This document shows positions 51,943-60,180 of a stretch of DNA of 60,268 nt, in pieces. The notes beneath the pieces are model-generated. The model searched no databases. It was not told the DNA's origin and was given only the letters and a program-made list of their open reading frames with translations. The stretch lies in assembly GCA_002685255.1 (NCBI GenBank), contig NYWU01000018.1:1-60268 (forward strand). The letters run 5' to 3'. Source of the DNA: Idiomarinaceae bacterium. GTDB lineage: Bacteria; Pseudomonadota; Gammaproteobacteria; Enterobacterales; Alteromonadaceae. The translations under genes and the position numbers were made by a program. Numbering within the stretch: the first letter of the stretch is position 1; every line of letters starts with the position of its first letter.

Positions 51943-54093
51943 ATGAAGCACACGCGGTTTGTTAGCCTGTTAATTTTCGCTTTAGTCTCAGCATGCTCGA
52001 GCCAAAACGAAAAACCAGCAGCCAAGCCTGAGAATCCCTATGGCTATCCCCCGCTTGCCTCACAATCCGCGACCGATAACTATCACGGCGAAGTGGTCAC
52101 TGACGACTTTCGCAATTTAGAAAACCAGCAAAGCGCCGAGATACAGCAGTGGCTAACTGCACAGGATGCTTATACGGAACAACATTTGCGTCAGTTAAAT
52201 AGCGCCGAGTTTATTAGACAGCGGCTAACGGAATTATCAAATTACGAACGAACCAGCGCGCCCACCGAAGTCGCTGGACATTGGTTTTACCTGCAAAACG
52301 ATGGCTTGCAAGATCAGTTGGTACTCTACGTGCGTCAATCAGATTCGGGCGCACCCCATATTGTGGTTGATCCAAACCAACTTGATCCCGCTGGCACGAC
52401 CTCGATTCACGACTATAGTGTATCACCTGACGGCACGACTATCGCTTACTCGTTAAGTCAACAGGGGAGCGACTGGGTCGATTGGTACATCACACCAGTG
52501 GCTAAGCCAGAACCGCCCACGCAACCCGTGATCAGTGGTGTGAAATTTACTCAGCTCGCCTGGACCAAGGACTCGAAGGGGTTCTACTACAGCCGCTATC
52601 CGAAAACCAATGATGGCGATTACGATGGTCAAGCGCAGGTTCAGCCTTACTTCCACCACATCGGTTCCCCACAAACACAAGACAAACGTATCGCCACGGG
52701 GCTCAAGCATGATAGTTATATCTATACGTTACCCGATGCCTCCGCAGTGTTAATCAAAGCGACCTCCGGCTTTGATAAAAATAGTTGGTACTTGATGGCT
52801 GATGCCCAACAGTCGAAGGAGCTGGTTGAAATAAATTTCCCCGATAATGAATTCGCCACTTTTATCGGAAGCAACGAACAGTCACTTATATTTAAACTAC
52901 GAGGCGAGCAAGGCCGGGGGTTACTCGTCGCATTAAACATCCAGCAACCGTGGCAATCTCAGCAGATAGTAGTAGAGGAACAACAGCAAACTCTGGCTGA
53001 CGCTGTTGTGATTGATGACCAGATCATTGCTCATTATTTAGATAAAGCTCAGTCACGCTTAGTTATTTTGAATTCAAAAGGGCATGTATTACGGGAGCTA
53101 GCGCTCCCTGGACAAGGCCATATTTCAGAGCTCACAGCACATAAAGCCGGACGCGAGGCTTTCTTTAAATTTGAACAGTTCACTCAACCTGGCAGCATCT
53201 ATCGCTACCAAGCAGCGCAGCAACGCACGACACTTTGGCGTTCTTTTAAACAGCCGGCAGGGGTCGACAACTACCAAGCAAAACAAATTACGTACACCTC
53301 CACTGATGGTCAGCCGATCCCGATGTTTATCGTTGGCAAGGATGTTGAGTCCGCACCTACGGAACGTCCAACGCTGCTCATCGCCTATGGTGGCTTTGGT
53401 ATCTCGATGCTACCTACATACAACCCTGCTTGGTTAACTTGGTTAGAACTCGGGGGCCAAGTCGCGATAGCGAATGTTCGCGGTGGTGGCGAGTTTGGCG
53501 AACAGTGGCATGATGCAGGCCGATTAGCGGGTAAGCTACAGGTGATTGATGATATTGAAGGCGCCGCACAGTACCTAATCAAAAACCAATACACCACACA
53601 CACTCAGTTGGCGTTTTACGGACGCAGTAATGGTGCAATGCTTGGTGCTGCAGTAATGGTCGAGTCGCCCGAGCTATTTAACGTCGCGCTACTTGATAAT
53701 GGGTTATTTGACATGCTGCGCTATCAAACAGCCAATGCGAACGCTAAAGCGTGGTCTACTGAGTACGGGTTAAGTAGTGATGCATTACAATTTAAAACGC
53801 TCTATAGCTATTCTCCACTACACAACATCGATAGCGCAACCTGTTACCCGGCCACGATTGTCAGCACATCGCAAAACAATACTCGCGTTGCACCCTGGCA
53901 CAGCTTCAAGCTTGCTGCCGGTTTGCAACGCGCGCAAAGCTGTAATAAGCCGATACTACTACTCACACAGCCTTCTGCCGGTCACTTAAATGATCGACCA
54001 ACATGGATGTCTATCGAACACGTCAGCAAGCTTTGGACATTTGCAGCAAATGAGCTCAACATGGCAGTTACACAAAGCAAAGATAGCGAATGA
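51943..54093 (+). CDS. S9A prolyl oligopeptidase-family lipoprotein with altered triad
   Basis: A 716-residue protein: lipoprotein signal (lipobox near VSAC), an N-terminal beta-propeller (about 80-410) and a C-terminal alpha/beta hydrolase domain. Hallmarks of prolyl oligopeptidases are ANVRGGGEFGEQWHDAGRL, the nucleophile Ser562 in GRSNGAMLG, SYSPLHNI and His681 in AGHLNDRPT. The usual DDRV segment that supplies the catalytic Asp reads NNTRV here, with Asn646 at the Asp position by my alignment. It may be a weak or inactive peptidase, or use another acid. Family members cut peptides after proline. Confidence 0.82.
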   Translation: MKHTRFVSLLIFALVSACSSQNEKPAAKPENPYGYPPLASQSATDNYHGEVVTDDFRNLENQQSAEIQQWLTAQDAYTEQHLRQLNSAEFIRQRLTELSNYERTSAPTEVAGHWFYLQNDGLQDQLVLYVRQSDSGAPHIVVDPNQLDPAGTTSIHDYSVSPDGTTIAYSLSQQGSDWVDWYITPVAKPEPPTQPVISGVKFTQLAWTKDSKGFYYSRYPKTNDGDYDGQAQVQPYFHHIGSPQTQDKRIATGLKHDSYIYTLPDASAVLIKATSGFDKNSWYLMADAQQSKELVEINFPDNEFATFIGSNEQSLIFKLRGEQGRGLLVALNIQQPWQSQQIVVEEQQQTLADAVVIDDQIIAHYLDKAQSRLVILNSKGHVLRELALPGQGHISELTAHKAGREAFFKFEQFTQPGSIYRYQAAQQRTTLWRSFKQPAGVDNYQAKQITYTSTDGQPIPMFIVGKDVESAPTERPTLLIAYGGFGISMLPTYNPAWLTWLELGGQVAIANVRGGGEFGEQWHDAGRLAGKLQVIDDIEGAAQYLIKNQYTTHTQLAFYGRSNGAMLGAAVMVESPELFNVALLDNGLFDMLRYQTANANAKAWSTEYGLSSDALQFKTLYSYSPLHNIDSATCYPATIVSTSQNNTRVAPWHSFKLAAGLQRAQSCNKPILLLTQPSAGHLNDRPTWMSIEHVSKLWTFAANELNMAVTQSKDSE

Positions 54094-54163
54094 AGCACTG
54101 ATAATTTTATGCTATCTTTCGCAGCAAGAAATGATACCGCATTTACGATAGAGGAAAGAGCGA

Positions 54164-55363
54164 ATGTCTAAGGTTTTAATCATTGGCGCGGGCGGTGTTG
54201 CCGGCGTAGTTGTACAAAAATGTGCCAAGTTGCCAGAAGTGTTCTCAGAAATTCATTTGGCAAGCCGTACCCTTTCTAAGTGTGAAGCCTTGCAAGAACA
54301 AGCAGGCGACGATCGCGTGGTGGGTGTGTATCAAGTAGACGCTGACGATTCCGCTAAAGTCGCGGATTTGATTCGCCAAGTGCAGCCTAAATTGGTTATC
54401 AACGTTGCCTTGCCATACCAAGACTTGCCGATCATGGACGCGTGTTTAGAGACCGGCGTGCACTATCTCGACACCGCTAACTATGAACCTAAAGATGAAG
54501 CTAAATTCGAATACTCGTGGCAGTGGGCGTATCAGGAACGCTTTAAAGAGAAAGGTCTGATGGCGCTGTTAGGCGCTGGATTCGATCCGGGCGTGACTAA
54601 CGTATTTACAGCTTACGCTGCGAAGCACTACTTTGATGAGATTCATTATCTCGATATCGTGGACTGTAATGGCGGTGACCATGGGCAAGCCTTTGCGACT
54701 AACTTTAATCCAGAGATCAATATTCGCGAGATCACGCAAAAGGGTAAGTTCTGGGAAAATGGTGAATGGCACGAAACTGACCCAATCAGCGTCCGTAAGG
54801 ATTTGGATTATCCCAATGTTGGTGAGCGCCCTTCTTACCTCCTGTATCACGAAGAGCTTGAATCTTTGGTTAAGCATTTCCCAACCATTAAGCGCGCGCG
54901 TTTCTGGATGACCTTTGGCGACCAATACTTGACGCATTTGCGCGTATTAGAGAATGTTGGCATGACGTCAATCAAGCCCGTTCAGTTTCAAGGACAAGAC
55001 ATCGTGCCACTCGAGTTTCTGAAGGCGGTGTTGCCTAACCCTGGTTCGCTAGCTGAAGGCTACACCGGCAAAACTTGTATTGGTACCTATGTAACAGGTA
55101 TGAAAGATGGTAAAGAAAAGACCATCTTTATTTACAATAACTGTGACCATGCTGAAACCAACAAAGAAGTGGGCGCTCAAGCGGTCTCGTACACCACCGG
55201 CGTACCCGCTATGATTGGAGCAGCGATGATGTTGCAGGGCGAATGGATGAAACCAGGTGTTTGGAACATGGAACAGTTCGACCCAGATGAATTCATGAAT
55301 CGCCTAAATCAGTATGGCTTGCCTTGGCACGTCACGGAATGTGAGCAGCCGTTCGGTGAGTAA
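54164..55363 (+). CDS. Carboxynorspermidine synthase (saccharopine dehydrogenase-like)
   Basis: A 399-residue NADPH-dependent dehydrogenase that condenses aspartate semialdehyde with diaminopropane or putrescine to give carboxynorspermidine or carboxyspermidine. The Rossmann start VLIIGAGGVAGVVVQKCAK, the DTANYEPKDEAKFEYSWQW segment, LGAGFDPGVTNVF and CNGGDHG are typical of this enzyme (VC1624 type). GAGGAAAGAG precedes the ATG. The matching decarboxylase follows after one base, so the two form the alternative, SAM-independent triamine pathway. Confidence 0.92.
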   Translation: MSKVLIIGAGGVAGVVVQKCAKLPEVFSEIHLASRTLSKCEALQEQAGDDRVVGVYQVDADDSAKVADLIRQVQPKLVINVALPYQDLPIMDACLETGVHYLDTANYEPKDEAKFEYSWQWAYQERFKEKGLMALLGAGFDPGVTNVFTAYAAKHYFDEIHYLDIVDCNGGDHGQAFATNFNPEINIREITQKGKFWENGEWHETDPISVRKDLDYPNVGERPSYLLYHEELESLVKHFPTIKRARFWMTFGDQYLTHLRVLENVGMTSIKPVQFQGQDIVPLEFLKAVLPNPGSLAEGYTGKTCIGTYVTGMKDGKEKTIFIYNNCDHAETNKEVGAQAVSYTTGVPAMIGAAMMLQGEWMKPGVWNMEQFDPDEFMNRLNQYGLPWHVTECEQPFGE

Positions 55364-55364
55364 T

Positions 55365-56498
55365 ATGAACAAGTACCTGCGTGAGGATATACCCTCGCCT
55401 TGTTACGTACTCGACGAGGCATTGCTGCGTAGCAATCTTGAGTTGATGAAACGTGTGCAAGAGGAAAGCGGCGCCAGTATCATTCTGGCGCTTAAGGGCT
55501 ATTCTATGTGGTCAGCTTTTCCGCTTATTAAGCAGTATTTGAAAGGATGTACAGCGAGCTCGGTTTGGGAAGCTCAACTTGCTGCCGATAAGTTCGGCAG
55601 TGAAGTCCATGCTTATGCTCCAGCCTATAAGGCGGAGGATATCAAACAGTTGCTGCCGATTGTTAACCACATCTCTTTTAATAGCATCACGCAATGGGAA
55701 GCCTATGCCGGTCAAGCGAAGGCGGCCGGCGTATCTGTCGGTTTGCGGGTCAATCCGGAACACCAAGAGGCCGATACCGAACTCTATGATCCCAGCGCAC
55801 CGGGCTCACGACTCGGTGTACGCGCAAGTGAGCTCGAAAACGTCTCGTTAGATGGTGTTGAAGGTATACACGTACACAACCTGTGTGAATGCGACTCCTA
55901 TGCGTTGGAGCGGACGCTCGCAGCAGTAGAGAACAAGTTTGGCGATTTGTTGCATCAGGTGAAGTGGTTAAACCTGGGTGGCGGTCATTTAATGACGCGC
56001 GAAGGGTATGATGTTGACCATCTAATTAGCCAGTTGCAACGGTTAAAAGCGACTTACAACTTAGATATTATATTAGAGCCAGGATCAGCGGTTGCTTGGC
56101 AGACCGGTCCATTGGTCTGTGAAGTGGTGGATATTGTCGAGAACCAAGGTTCTATCGCACTGTTAGACATCTCCGCTACTGCGCACATGCCAGACGTTCT
56201 TGAAATGCCATACCGACCGCATATCGAGGGTGCAGGGTTACCTGCTGATAAACCTTACCGATACCGCCTCGGTGGCAACAGTTGTTTGGCCGGTGACGTC
56301 ATCGGCGAATACAGCTTTGATGAGCCGTTAAAACCCGGCGACCGATTAGTCTTTGCTGACATGATGCATTACACCATGGTAAAAACAACGTTCTTTAATG
56401 GTGTACAACATCCAGATATTGGCATTCTACGTGAAGACGGTAGCTTTGATGTTGTCCGACACTTCACGTACGACGATTTCCGTTCACGCCTATCTTGA
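55365..56498 (+). CDS. nspC: Carboxynorspermidine/carboxyspermidine decarboxylase
   Basis: A 377-residue PLP-dependent decarboxylase of the alanine racemase fold. The PLP lysine is in IILALKGYSMWSAFPLI, followed by CTASSVWEAQLA, GLRVNPEH, WLNLGGGHLMT, LEPGSAVAW and the C-terminal GGNSCLAGDVIGEY with the second-subunit Cys. It yields norspermidine or spermidine. The ATG at 55365 is right after the synthase stop; an earlier in-frame ATG lies inside the synthase gene and is disfavoured. In Vibrio these polyamines influence biofilm formation. Confidence 0.93.
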   Translation: MNKYLREDIPSPCYVLDEALLRSNLELMKRVQEESGASIILALKGYSMWSAFPLIKQYLKGCTASSVWEAQLAADKFGSEVHAYAPAYKAEDIKQLLPIVNHISFNSITQWEAYAGQAKAAGVSVGLRVNPEHQEADTELYDPSAPGSRLGVRASELENVSLDGVEGIHVHNLCECDSYALERTLAAVENKFGDLLHQVKWLNLGGGHLMTREGYDVDHLISQLQRLKATYNLDIILEPGSAVAWQTGPLVCEVVDIVENQGSIALLDISATAHMPDVLEMPYRPHIEGAGLPADKPYRYRLGGNSCLAGDVIGEYSFDEPLKPGDRLVFADMMHYTMVKTTFFNGVQHPDIGILREDGSFDVVRHFTYDDFRSRLS

Positions 56499-56509
56499 AC
56501 CTACTCATT

Positions 56510-56537
56510 AAAAAGCCCCTAATTTAAGGGGCTTTTT
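56510..56537. terminator. Bidirectional terminator between nspC and motX
   Basis: 11-bp stem AAAAAGCCCCT / AGGGGCTTTTT (56510-56520, 56527-56537) with a 6-nt loop. T runs on both strands let it serve both convergent genes. It overlaps the last codons of motX. Confidence 0.9.
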
Positions 56538-57154
56538 GCATTTTCAATGACCGACGGTGGCATAAGCTGAGCGAGCTGATTCATCCGTTTTGCAATCGCC
56601 TGGTGCGTTGATTCATCAGCGGTTACGGCATGGTGTAACCACCGATAAGCATTTTTAAAGTCGTAGGGACTGCCCTGACCTGCAACCAATATATCGGCAA
56701 GCCGCAATTGCGCAGGTATATTCCCGAGTGAGGCAGCCTCTCGCAGATACAATATCGCTCTATCGACATCTTTTTGTACCAGAGTACCCTGATGATAATA
56801 ACGTCCCAATTGCTCGAGGGCCGCAATCAGACCTTGCTGTGCAGCCTTTTCCATATAGAGAATACCCAACGCTTCATCTTGCTCATAGCAAATTCCCCAA
56901 GCGAGCATGTCGCCGTATAAGAACTGATATGTCGGACGTTGTTCAATATCGGCTTGTGCTTCGATATCCTGAACTAGCTGACAACGGTCTTGTTTCTCTA
57001 CACGATTCAAGTGCGTGTTATTAGCAAACATATCGACCAGATCGGCATCACTGTACAGTTGAACCGCCTCAAGCTCTCCACCCTGTTCCTGCGCTACAAC
57101 AGAGCCAGAACCAAAGACAGTCAACGCGACTACTATAAAGAACTGCCTCATCAT
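56519..57154 (-). CDS. motX: Sodium-driven polar flagellar motor protein MotX
   Basis: A 211-residue exported protein (signal peptide ending near VVAQ) with Sel1/TPR-like repeats. The stretch HLNRVEKQDRCQLVQDIEA, YQFLYGDMLAWGICYEQDEALG and LEQLGRYYHQGT closely resemble Vibrio MotX from memory. With MotY it forms the T ring that holds the PomAB sodium-driven stators to the polar flagellar basal body. No other flagellar gene is nearby, the usual situation for motX. It implies a polar, sodium-driven flagellum. The two neighbouring ATG codons at 57154 and 57151 are both possible starts. Confidence 0.85.
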   Translation of the reverse strand: MMRQFFIVVALTVFGSGSVVAQEQGGELEAVQLYSDADLVDMFANNTHLNRVEKQDRCQLVQDIEAQADIEQRPTYQFLYGDMLAWGICYEQDEALGILYMEKAAQQGLIAALEQLGRYYHQGTLVQKDVDRAILYLREAASLGNIPAQLRLADILVAGQGSPYDFKNAYRWLHHAVTADESTHQAIAKRMNQLAQLMPPSVIENAKSPLN

Positions 57155-57173
57155 CCTACCTTAAAGCCAATGT

Positions 57174-57935
57174 TTATGATTCATTATCGGCAGCCACCAG
57201 CAAACCCTTAAATACTAAATCATCTTTTCGAAGATAGTTAATGGGTTCTAAGCGGCTCACAGATTGGATGAGTCGTTCGCCATCGCCTCCTGTCACCACA
57301 ATATCAAACGGTTGGTCATTAAAGTGCTGCCGACTGACGTGAAGCGCCTGACTAATTGCGCCTACTAGTGCGTAATGAACACCATAACTCATTGCGGTCA
57401 CGGTATTGGTTGCAGGCTCTCGGAAACATTCGTCAGAGAGCTCGCCCTTAACCAATGCCGTTTTTTGATGCATCGATTCGTGCATTAAACGACGTCCTGG
57501 CACAATCCACCCACCCAAATGCTGACCCGTTGCCGTCATCCAATCAATTGTCATGGCGGTGCCTGCGTCGATGATCATACAATTTTTACGCGCTTCAGAA
57601 CGGTACCCTAATAAAGCAAACCAACGGTCAGCCCCCAGCTTCTCGGGCTCTGAATAGGCATTCTTTACATCCCGCCAAGCTCTCGTGCTGGCAAGCCAAT
57701 CAATTGAGATTGACAGTCTGCTTAGACCTTGCTCAATGGCCCGCTTAACTTCTTGGTTAGCAACAGAGCAGCCACACGATGACTCAATGTCACCCGCAAC
57801 GTCCGCTAACTCATTGACCCAATGGTCGTTGATAAGCAATTCAGTGTTAACGTATTTGTGTTCACGAACGAGTTGCCTATTGTCGTAGATCGCAAGCTTA
57901 GTTCGCGTATTGCCGCTATCAATAACTAGTCGCAT
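57174..57935 (-). CDS. coaX: Type III pantothenate kinase
   Basis: First step of coenzyme A synthesis, phosphorylating pantothenate. It has 253 residues of the ASKHA fold: MRLVIDSGNTRTKLAIYDN with catalytic Asp6, GADRWFALLGYRSEA, and CMIIDAGTAMTIDWM. This type is not inhibited by CoA, unlike CoaA of Escherichia. The start overlaps birA by 17 bases, so murB-birA-coaX are an operon. Confidence 0.93.
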   Translation of the reverse strand: MRLVIDSGNTRTKLAIYDNRQLVREHKYVNTELLINDHWVNELADVAGDIESSCGCSVANQEVKRAIEQGLSRLSISIDWLASTRAWRDVKNAYSEPEKLGADRWFALLGYRSEARKNCMIIDAGTAMTIDWMTATGQHLGGWIVPGRRLMHESMHQKTALVKGELSDECFREPATNTVTAMSYGVHYALVGAISQALHVSRQHFNDQPFDIVVTGGDGERLIQSVSRLEPINYLRKDDLVFKGLLVAADNES

Positions 57936-58917
57936 CAGCAGACCTCACAGATATCTCGCCACCAAAAAAGCGTTTTACACCACCGTCTACCTCAACTAAC
58001 AGTGCGCCTGTTTCGTCCACACCACGACACAGCCCATCAACCTTACGCTCACCTAACAATAATCGAACGGGCTTGTTATCGAACTTATCGTACTGTCGCC
58101 ACAATGAGGCGAACTGTGCAAAGCCAGCATTTTCATACTCTTCTAGCGTGCTGACGAGATATTGATGTATACGACCGGCAAATTGATTCCGCTGTAATGG
58201 TAACGCTAAATGGCTATTCACGTCGGTCCACGCTTGATCAATGGACTGAGCGGCTGTCTCTGGCAAAGTCAAATTGATACCTATACCAATCACACAACGT
58301 GCACTGCCATCATCAAGGCTGTCGATATCTATCAAAATACCAGCCACTTTTTGATCATTAATGTACACATCATTAGGCCACTTAACTGCAACGTGTTCGA
58401 TATCAAGTTGCTCGCGAAGAACGCGTGCAATGGCTAGACCTACCGCTAGGCTTAATCCCATAGCGCGCCCCAGGCCTTCTTCTAACCGCCAGTACAAGCT
58501 GATATAAAGATTAGTACCAAATGGTGAGATCCATTGTTTACCTCTCCGACCACGGCCTTGTGTTTGCGCCTCTGCCAATATTGCATAACCCTGAGGTAAC
58601 TGTTGTGTATCGCTTAATTGCTTAAGATCATCGTTAGTCGATCCAACAATTGAGCTTACGTTTAACATATTTTCAGGTAGCCGGCTTGTGGCTGTTATAT
58701 CTTCAGCATTGAGTAATTCAATCGATGTTGCTAGCCGGTAGCCTTTACCTGAAACCGAAAATACGTCAATTCCAAGTTCATCAAGCTTTTCAATATATTG
58801 GTTAATAGCAGCGCGCGAGACAGACATGGCTTGACCCAGCGCTTCGCCCGAGTGAAATTCACCATCACTCAGTAACTTTATAAGTTGCTCTAGCCGTTGT
58901 TCAATTTTCATAATCAT
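57919..58917 (-). CDS. birA: Biotin-protein ligase and biotin operon repressor
   Basis: A 332-residue bifunctional protein. The N-terminal winged helix (about 1-70, with FHSGEALGQAMSVSRAAINQYI) binds the bio operator. The ligase domain has SSIVGSTNDDL, the biotinyl-AMP loop GRGRRGKQW, VKWPNDVYINDQKVAGILID and a C-terminal SH3-like domain (GGEISVRSAD). It attaches biotin to acetyl-CoA carboxylase. The ATG at 58917 overlaps the murB stop (ATGA). Retention of the HTH suggests a biotin operon elsewhere in the genome. Confidence 0.95.
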   Translation of the reverse strand: MIMKIEQRLEQLIKLLSDGEFHSGEALGQAMSVSRAAINQYIEKLDELGIDVFSVSGKGYRLATSIELLNAEDITATSRLPENMLNVSSIVGSTNDDLKQLSDTQQLPQGYAILAEAQTQGRGRRGKQWISPFGTNLYISLYWRLEEGLGRAMGLSLAVGLAIARVLREQLDIEHVAVKWPNDVYINDQKVAGILIDIDSLDDGSARCVIGIGINLTLPETAAQSIDQAWTDVNSHLALPLQRNQFAGRIHQYLVSTLEEYENAGFAQFASLWRQYDKFDNKPVRLLLGERKVDGLCRGVDETGALLVEVDGGVKRFFGGEISVRSADATSY

Positions 58918-59927
58918 GATCTCTGGTATTTCGTTATATCGTCAATGAGACCATTGCGACCGATCATTCGAACTTCTGGCTCGAGTATGACACCGAACCT
59001 TTGTTCGACACGTTGCTGGATCAAGCGACACAACGCTAACACATTATCTCCTGTTGCATTACCTCGATTAACAAGCACCAGCGCCTGCTTATCATGAACA
59101 CAACAGTCACCACAACAGGTGCCCTTTAAGCCTAACTGCTCTATCAACCAGCCGGCGGCCAACTTATAGTCACCACCTACTTCGAATGCAATGAGGTTAG
59201 GAAAGTCTTCAATGAGTTGTTGATAGCGCTCAGCGGAAACCACTGGGTTTTTAAAAAACGAGCCTGCATTAGGTATCTCATTTGGATTGGGAAGCTTTGA
59301 TGACCGAATAGCAGTGACAGCATCTGCAATTGCTCGCGCCGATATTGAGGTTTGGTTGTTAAGATCTGCGAGTGCGGGATAGCTTAAATTAGGTTGCCAA
59401 GCTTTTGATATATTAAAATTAACGTGGGTGATAAGCCAACTACGTGGATTCTTTTTAAAAATACTATCACGATAGCTAAACTCACATTCAGTGTTGGCTA
59501 TCGTGTGAGACTCACCCGTGTCAATATGAACAGCTTCAACACTTTGGATATATTGACTTACCTCTACGCCATATGCGCCAATGTTTTGTACAGGTGCGGC
59601 TCCAACTGAACCAGGAATCAAAACAAGGTTCTCTAATCCGCAGATGTTTTTAGTCAATGTCCAGACGACAAAGTCATGCCAGTTTTCCTGCGCACCAACG
59701 CGAATATGCCAGCCTGATTTCTTCTCTTCGTAGGAAATGCCGGTGATGCAGCTCTTTACTATTACACCGTCATAGTTATCTATGAATAGCGTATTAGTGC
59801 CTTCGCCTAAGATTAAGTAGTTATCCAGGTTGGCTACGCTTCGTGCTTCGGCAACGCTGGTAACGTTAAACACGTCTGAAGCATAGTTGTTAATTTTAAA
59901 GCTGTGATGAGAAGCTAAAGGCCACAC
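58914..59927 (-). CDS. murB: UDP-N-acetylenolpyruvoylglucosamine reductase
   Basis: FAD-dependent enzyme that makes UDP-MurNAc for peptidoglycan. It has 337 residues of the Escherichia-like type I form: LILGEGTNTLFI (FAD site), GLENLVLIPGSVGAAPVQNIGAYGVE, EFSYRDSIFK, and the catalytic Ser in NAGSFFKNP. GTG at 59927 is the start; GAGG lies about eight bases ahead. It is the first gene of murB-birA-coaX. Its promoter is at 59959-59967. Confidence 0.95.
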   Translation of the reverse strand: MWPLASHHSFKINNYASDVFNVTSVAEARSVANLDNYLILGEGTNTLFIDNYDGVIVKSCITGISYEEKKSGWHIRVGAQENWHDFVVWTLTKNICGLENLVLIPGSVGAAPVQNIGAYGVEVSQYIQSVEAVHIDTGESHTIANTECEFSYRDSIFKKNPRSWLITHVNFNISKAWQPNLSYPALADLNNQTSISARAIADAVTAIRSSKLPNPNEIPNAGSFFKNPVVSAERYQQLIEDFPNLIAFEVGGDYKLAAGWLIEQLGLKGTCCGDCCVHDKQALVLVNRGNATGDNVLALCRLIQQRVEQRFGVILEPEVRMIGRNGLIDDITKYQRS

Positions 59928-59958
59928 AAAAAAACCTCAAATCCAAAAGAATCATCAC

Positions 59959-59967
59959 ATTATATCA
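59959..59967 (-). promoter_or_regulatory. Extended -10 promoter of murB-birA-coaX
   Basis: Reverse-strand TGATATAAT: TGn plus a perfect TATAAT. No -35 consensus; the -35 position falls inside the adjacent REP-like unit (59971 onward). Predicted start about 25 bases before the murB GTG. Confidence 0.65.
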
Positions 59968-59970
59968 TAA

Positions 59971-60030
59971 CGTCGTAGCGTGCGCCTTGGGCGCACGGGG
60001 CGATGTCGATGGTCGCGCAGGATGCGCGAC
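59971..60030. repeat. REP-like composite unit, copy 1
   Basis: A 60-bp unit made of GTAG plus a hairpin (CGTGCGCC / GGCGCACG, 3-nt loop, 59979-59997) and, after a short spacer, a second hairpin (GTCGCGCA / TGCGCGAC). It differs from copy 2 by one base. The GTAG-plus-palindrome layout is that of RAYT-associated REP elements. Confidence 0.75.
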
Positions 60031-60053
60031 TTACGTGGCACGGTCGTTATCCC

Positions 60054-60113
60054 CGTCGTAGCGTGCGCCTTGGGCGCACGGGGCGGTGTCGATGGTCGCG
60101 CAGGATGCGCGAC
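60054..60113. repeat. REP-like composite unit, copy 2
   Basis: Same 60-bp unit as at 59971, with G instead of A in the middle; repeat period 83 bp. It is followed by GTAC and a further short GCGCGACGTAC echo (about 60128). No RAYT transposase gene lies in the window. Confidence 0.75.
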
Positions 60114-60153
60114 GTACAAGGTGCGGGCGCGACGTACGTCGGCGAGCAGGCAT

Positions 60154-60180
60154 AAAAAAACCCCAGCCAATTGGCTGGGG
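60154..60180 (-). terminator. Rho-independent terminator of a reverse-strand unit beyond the window
   Basis: Reverse-strand stem CCCCAGCC / GGCTGGGG with AATT loop (60180-60161), then seven T residues (60160-60154). The unit that it ends must lie to the right of the window edge. Confidence 0.88.
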
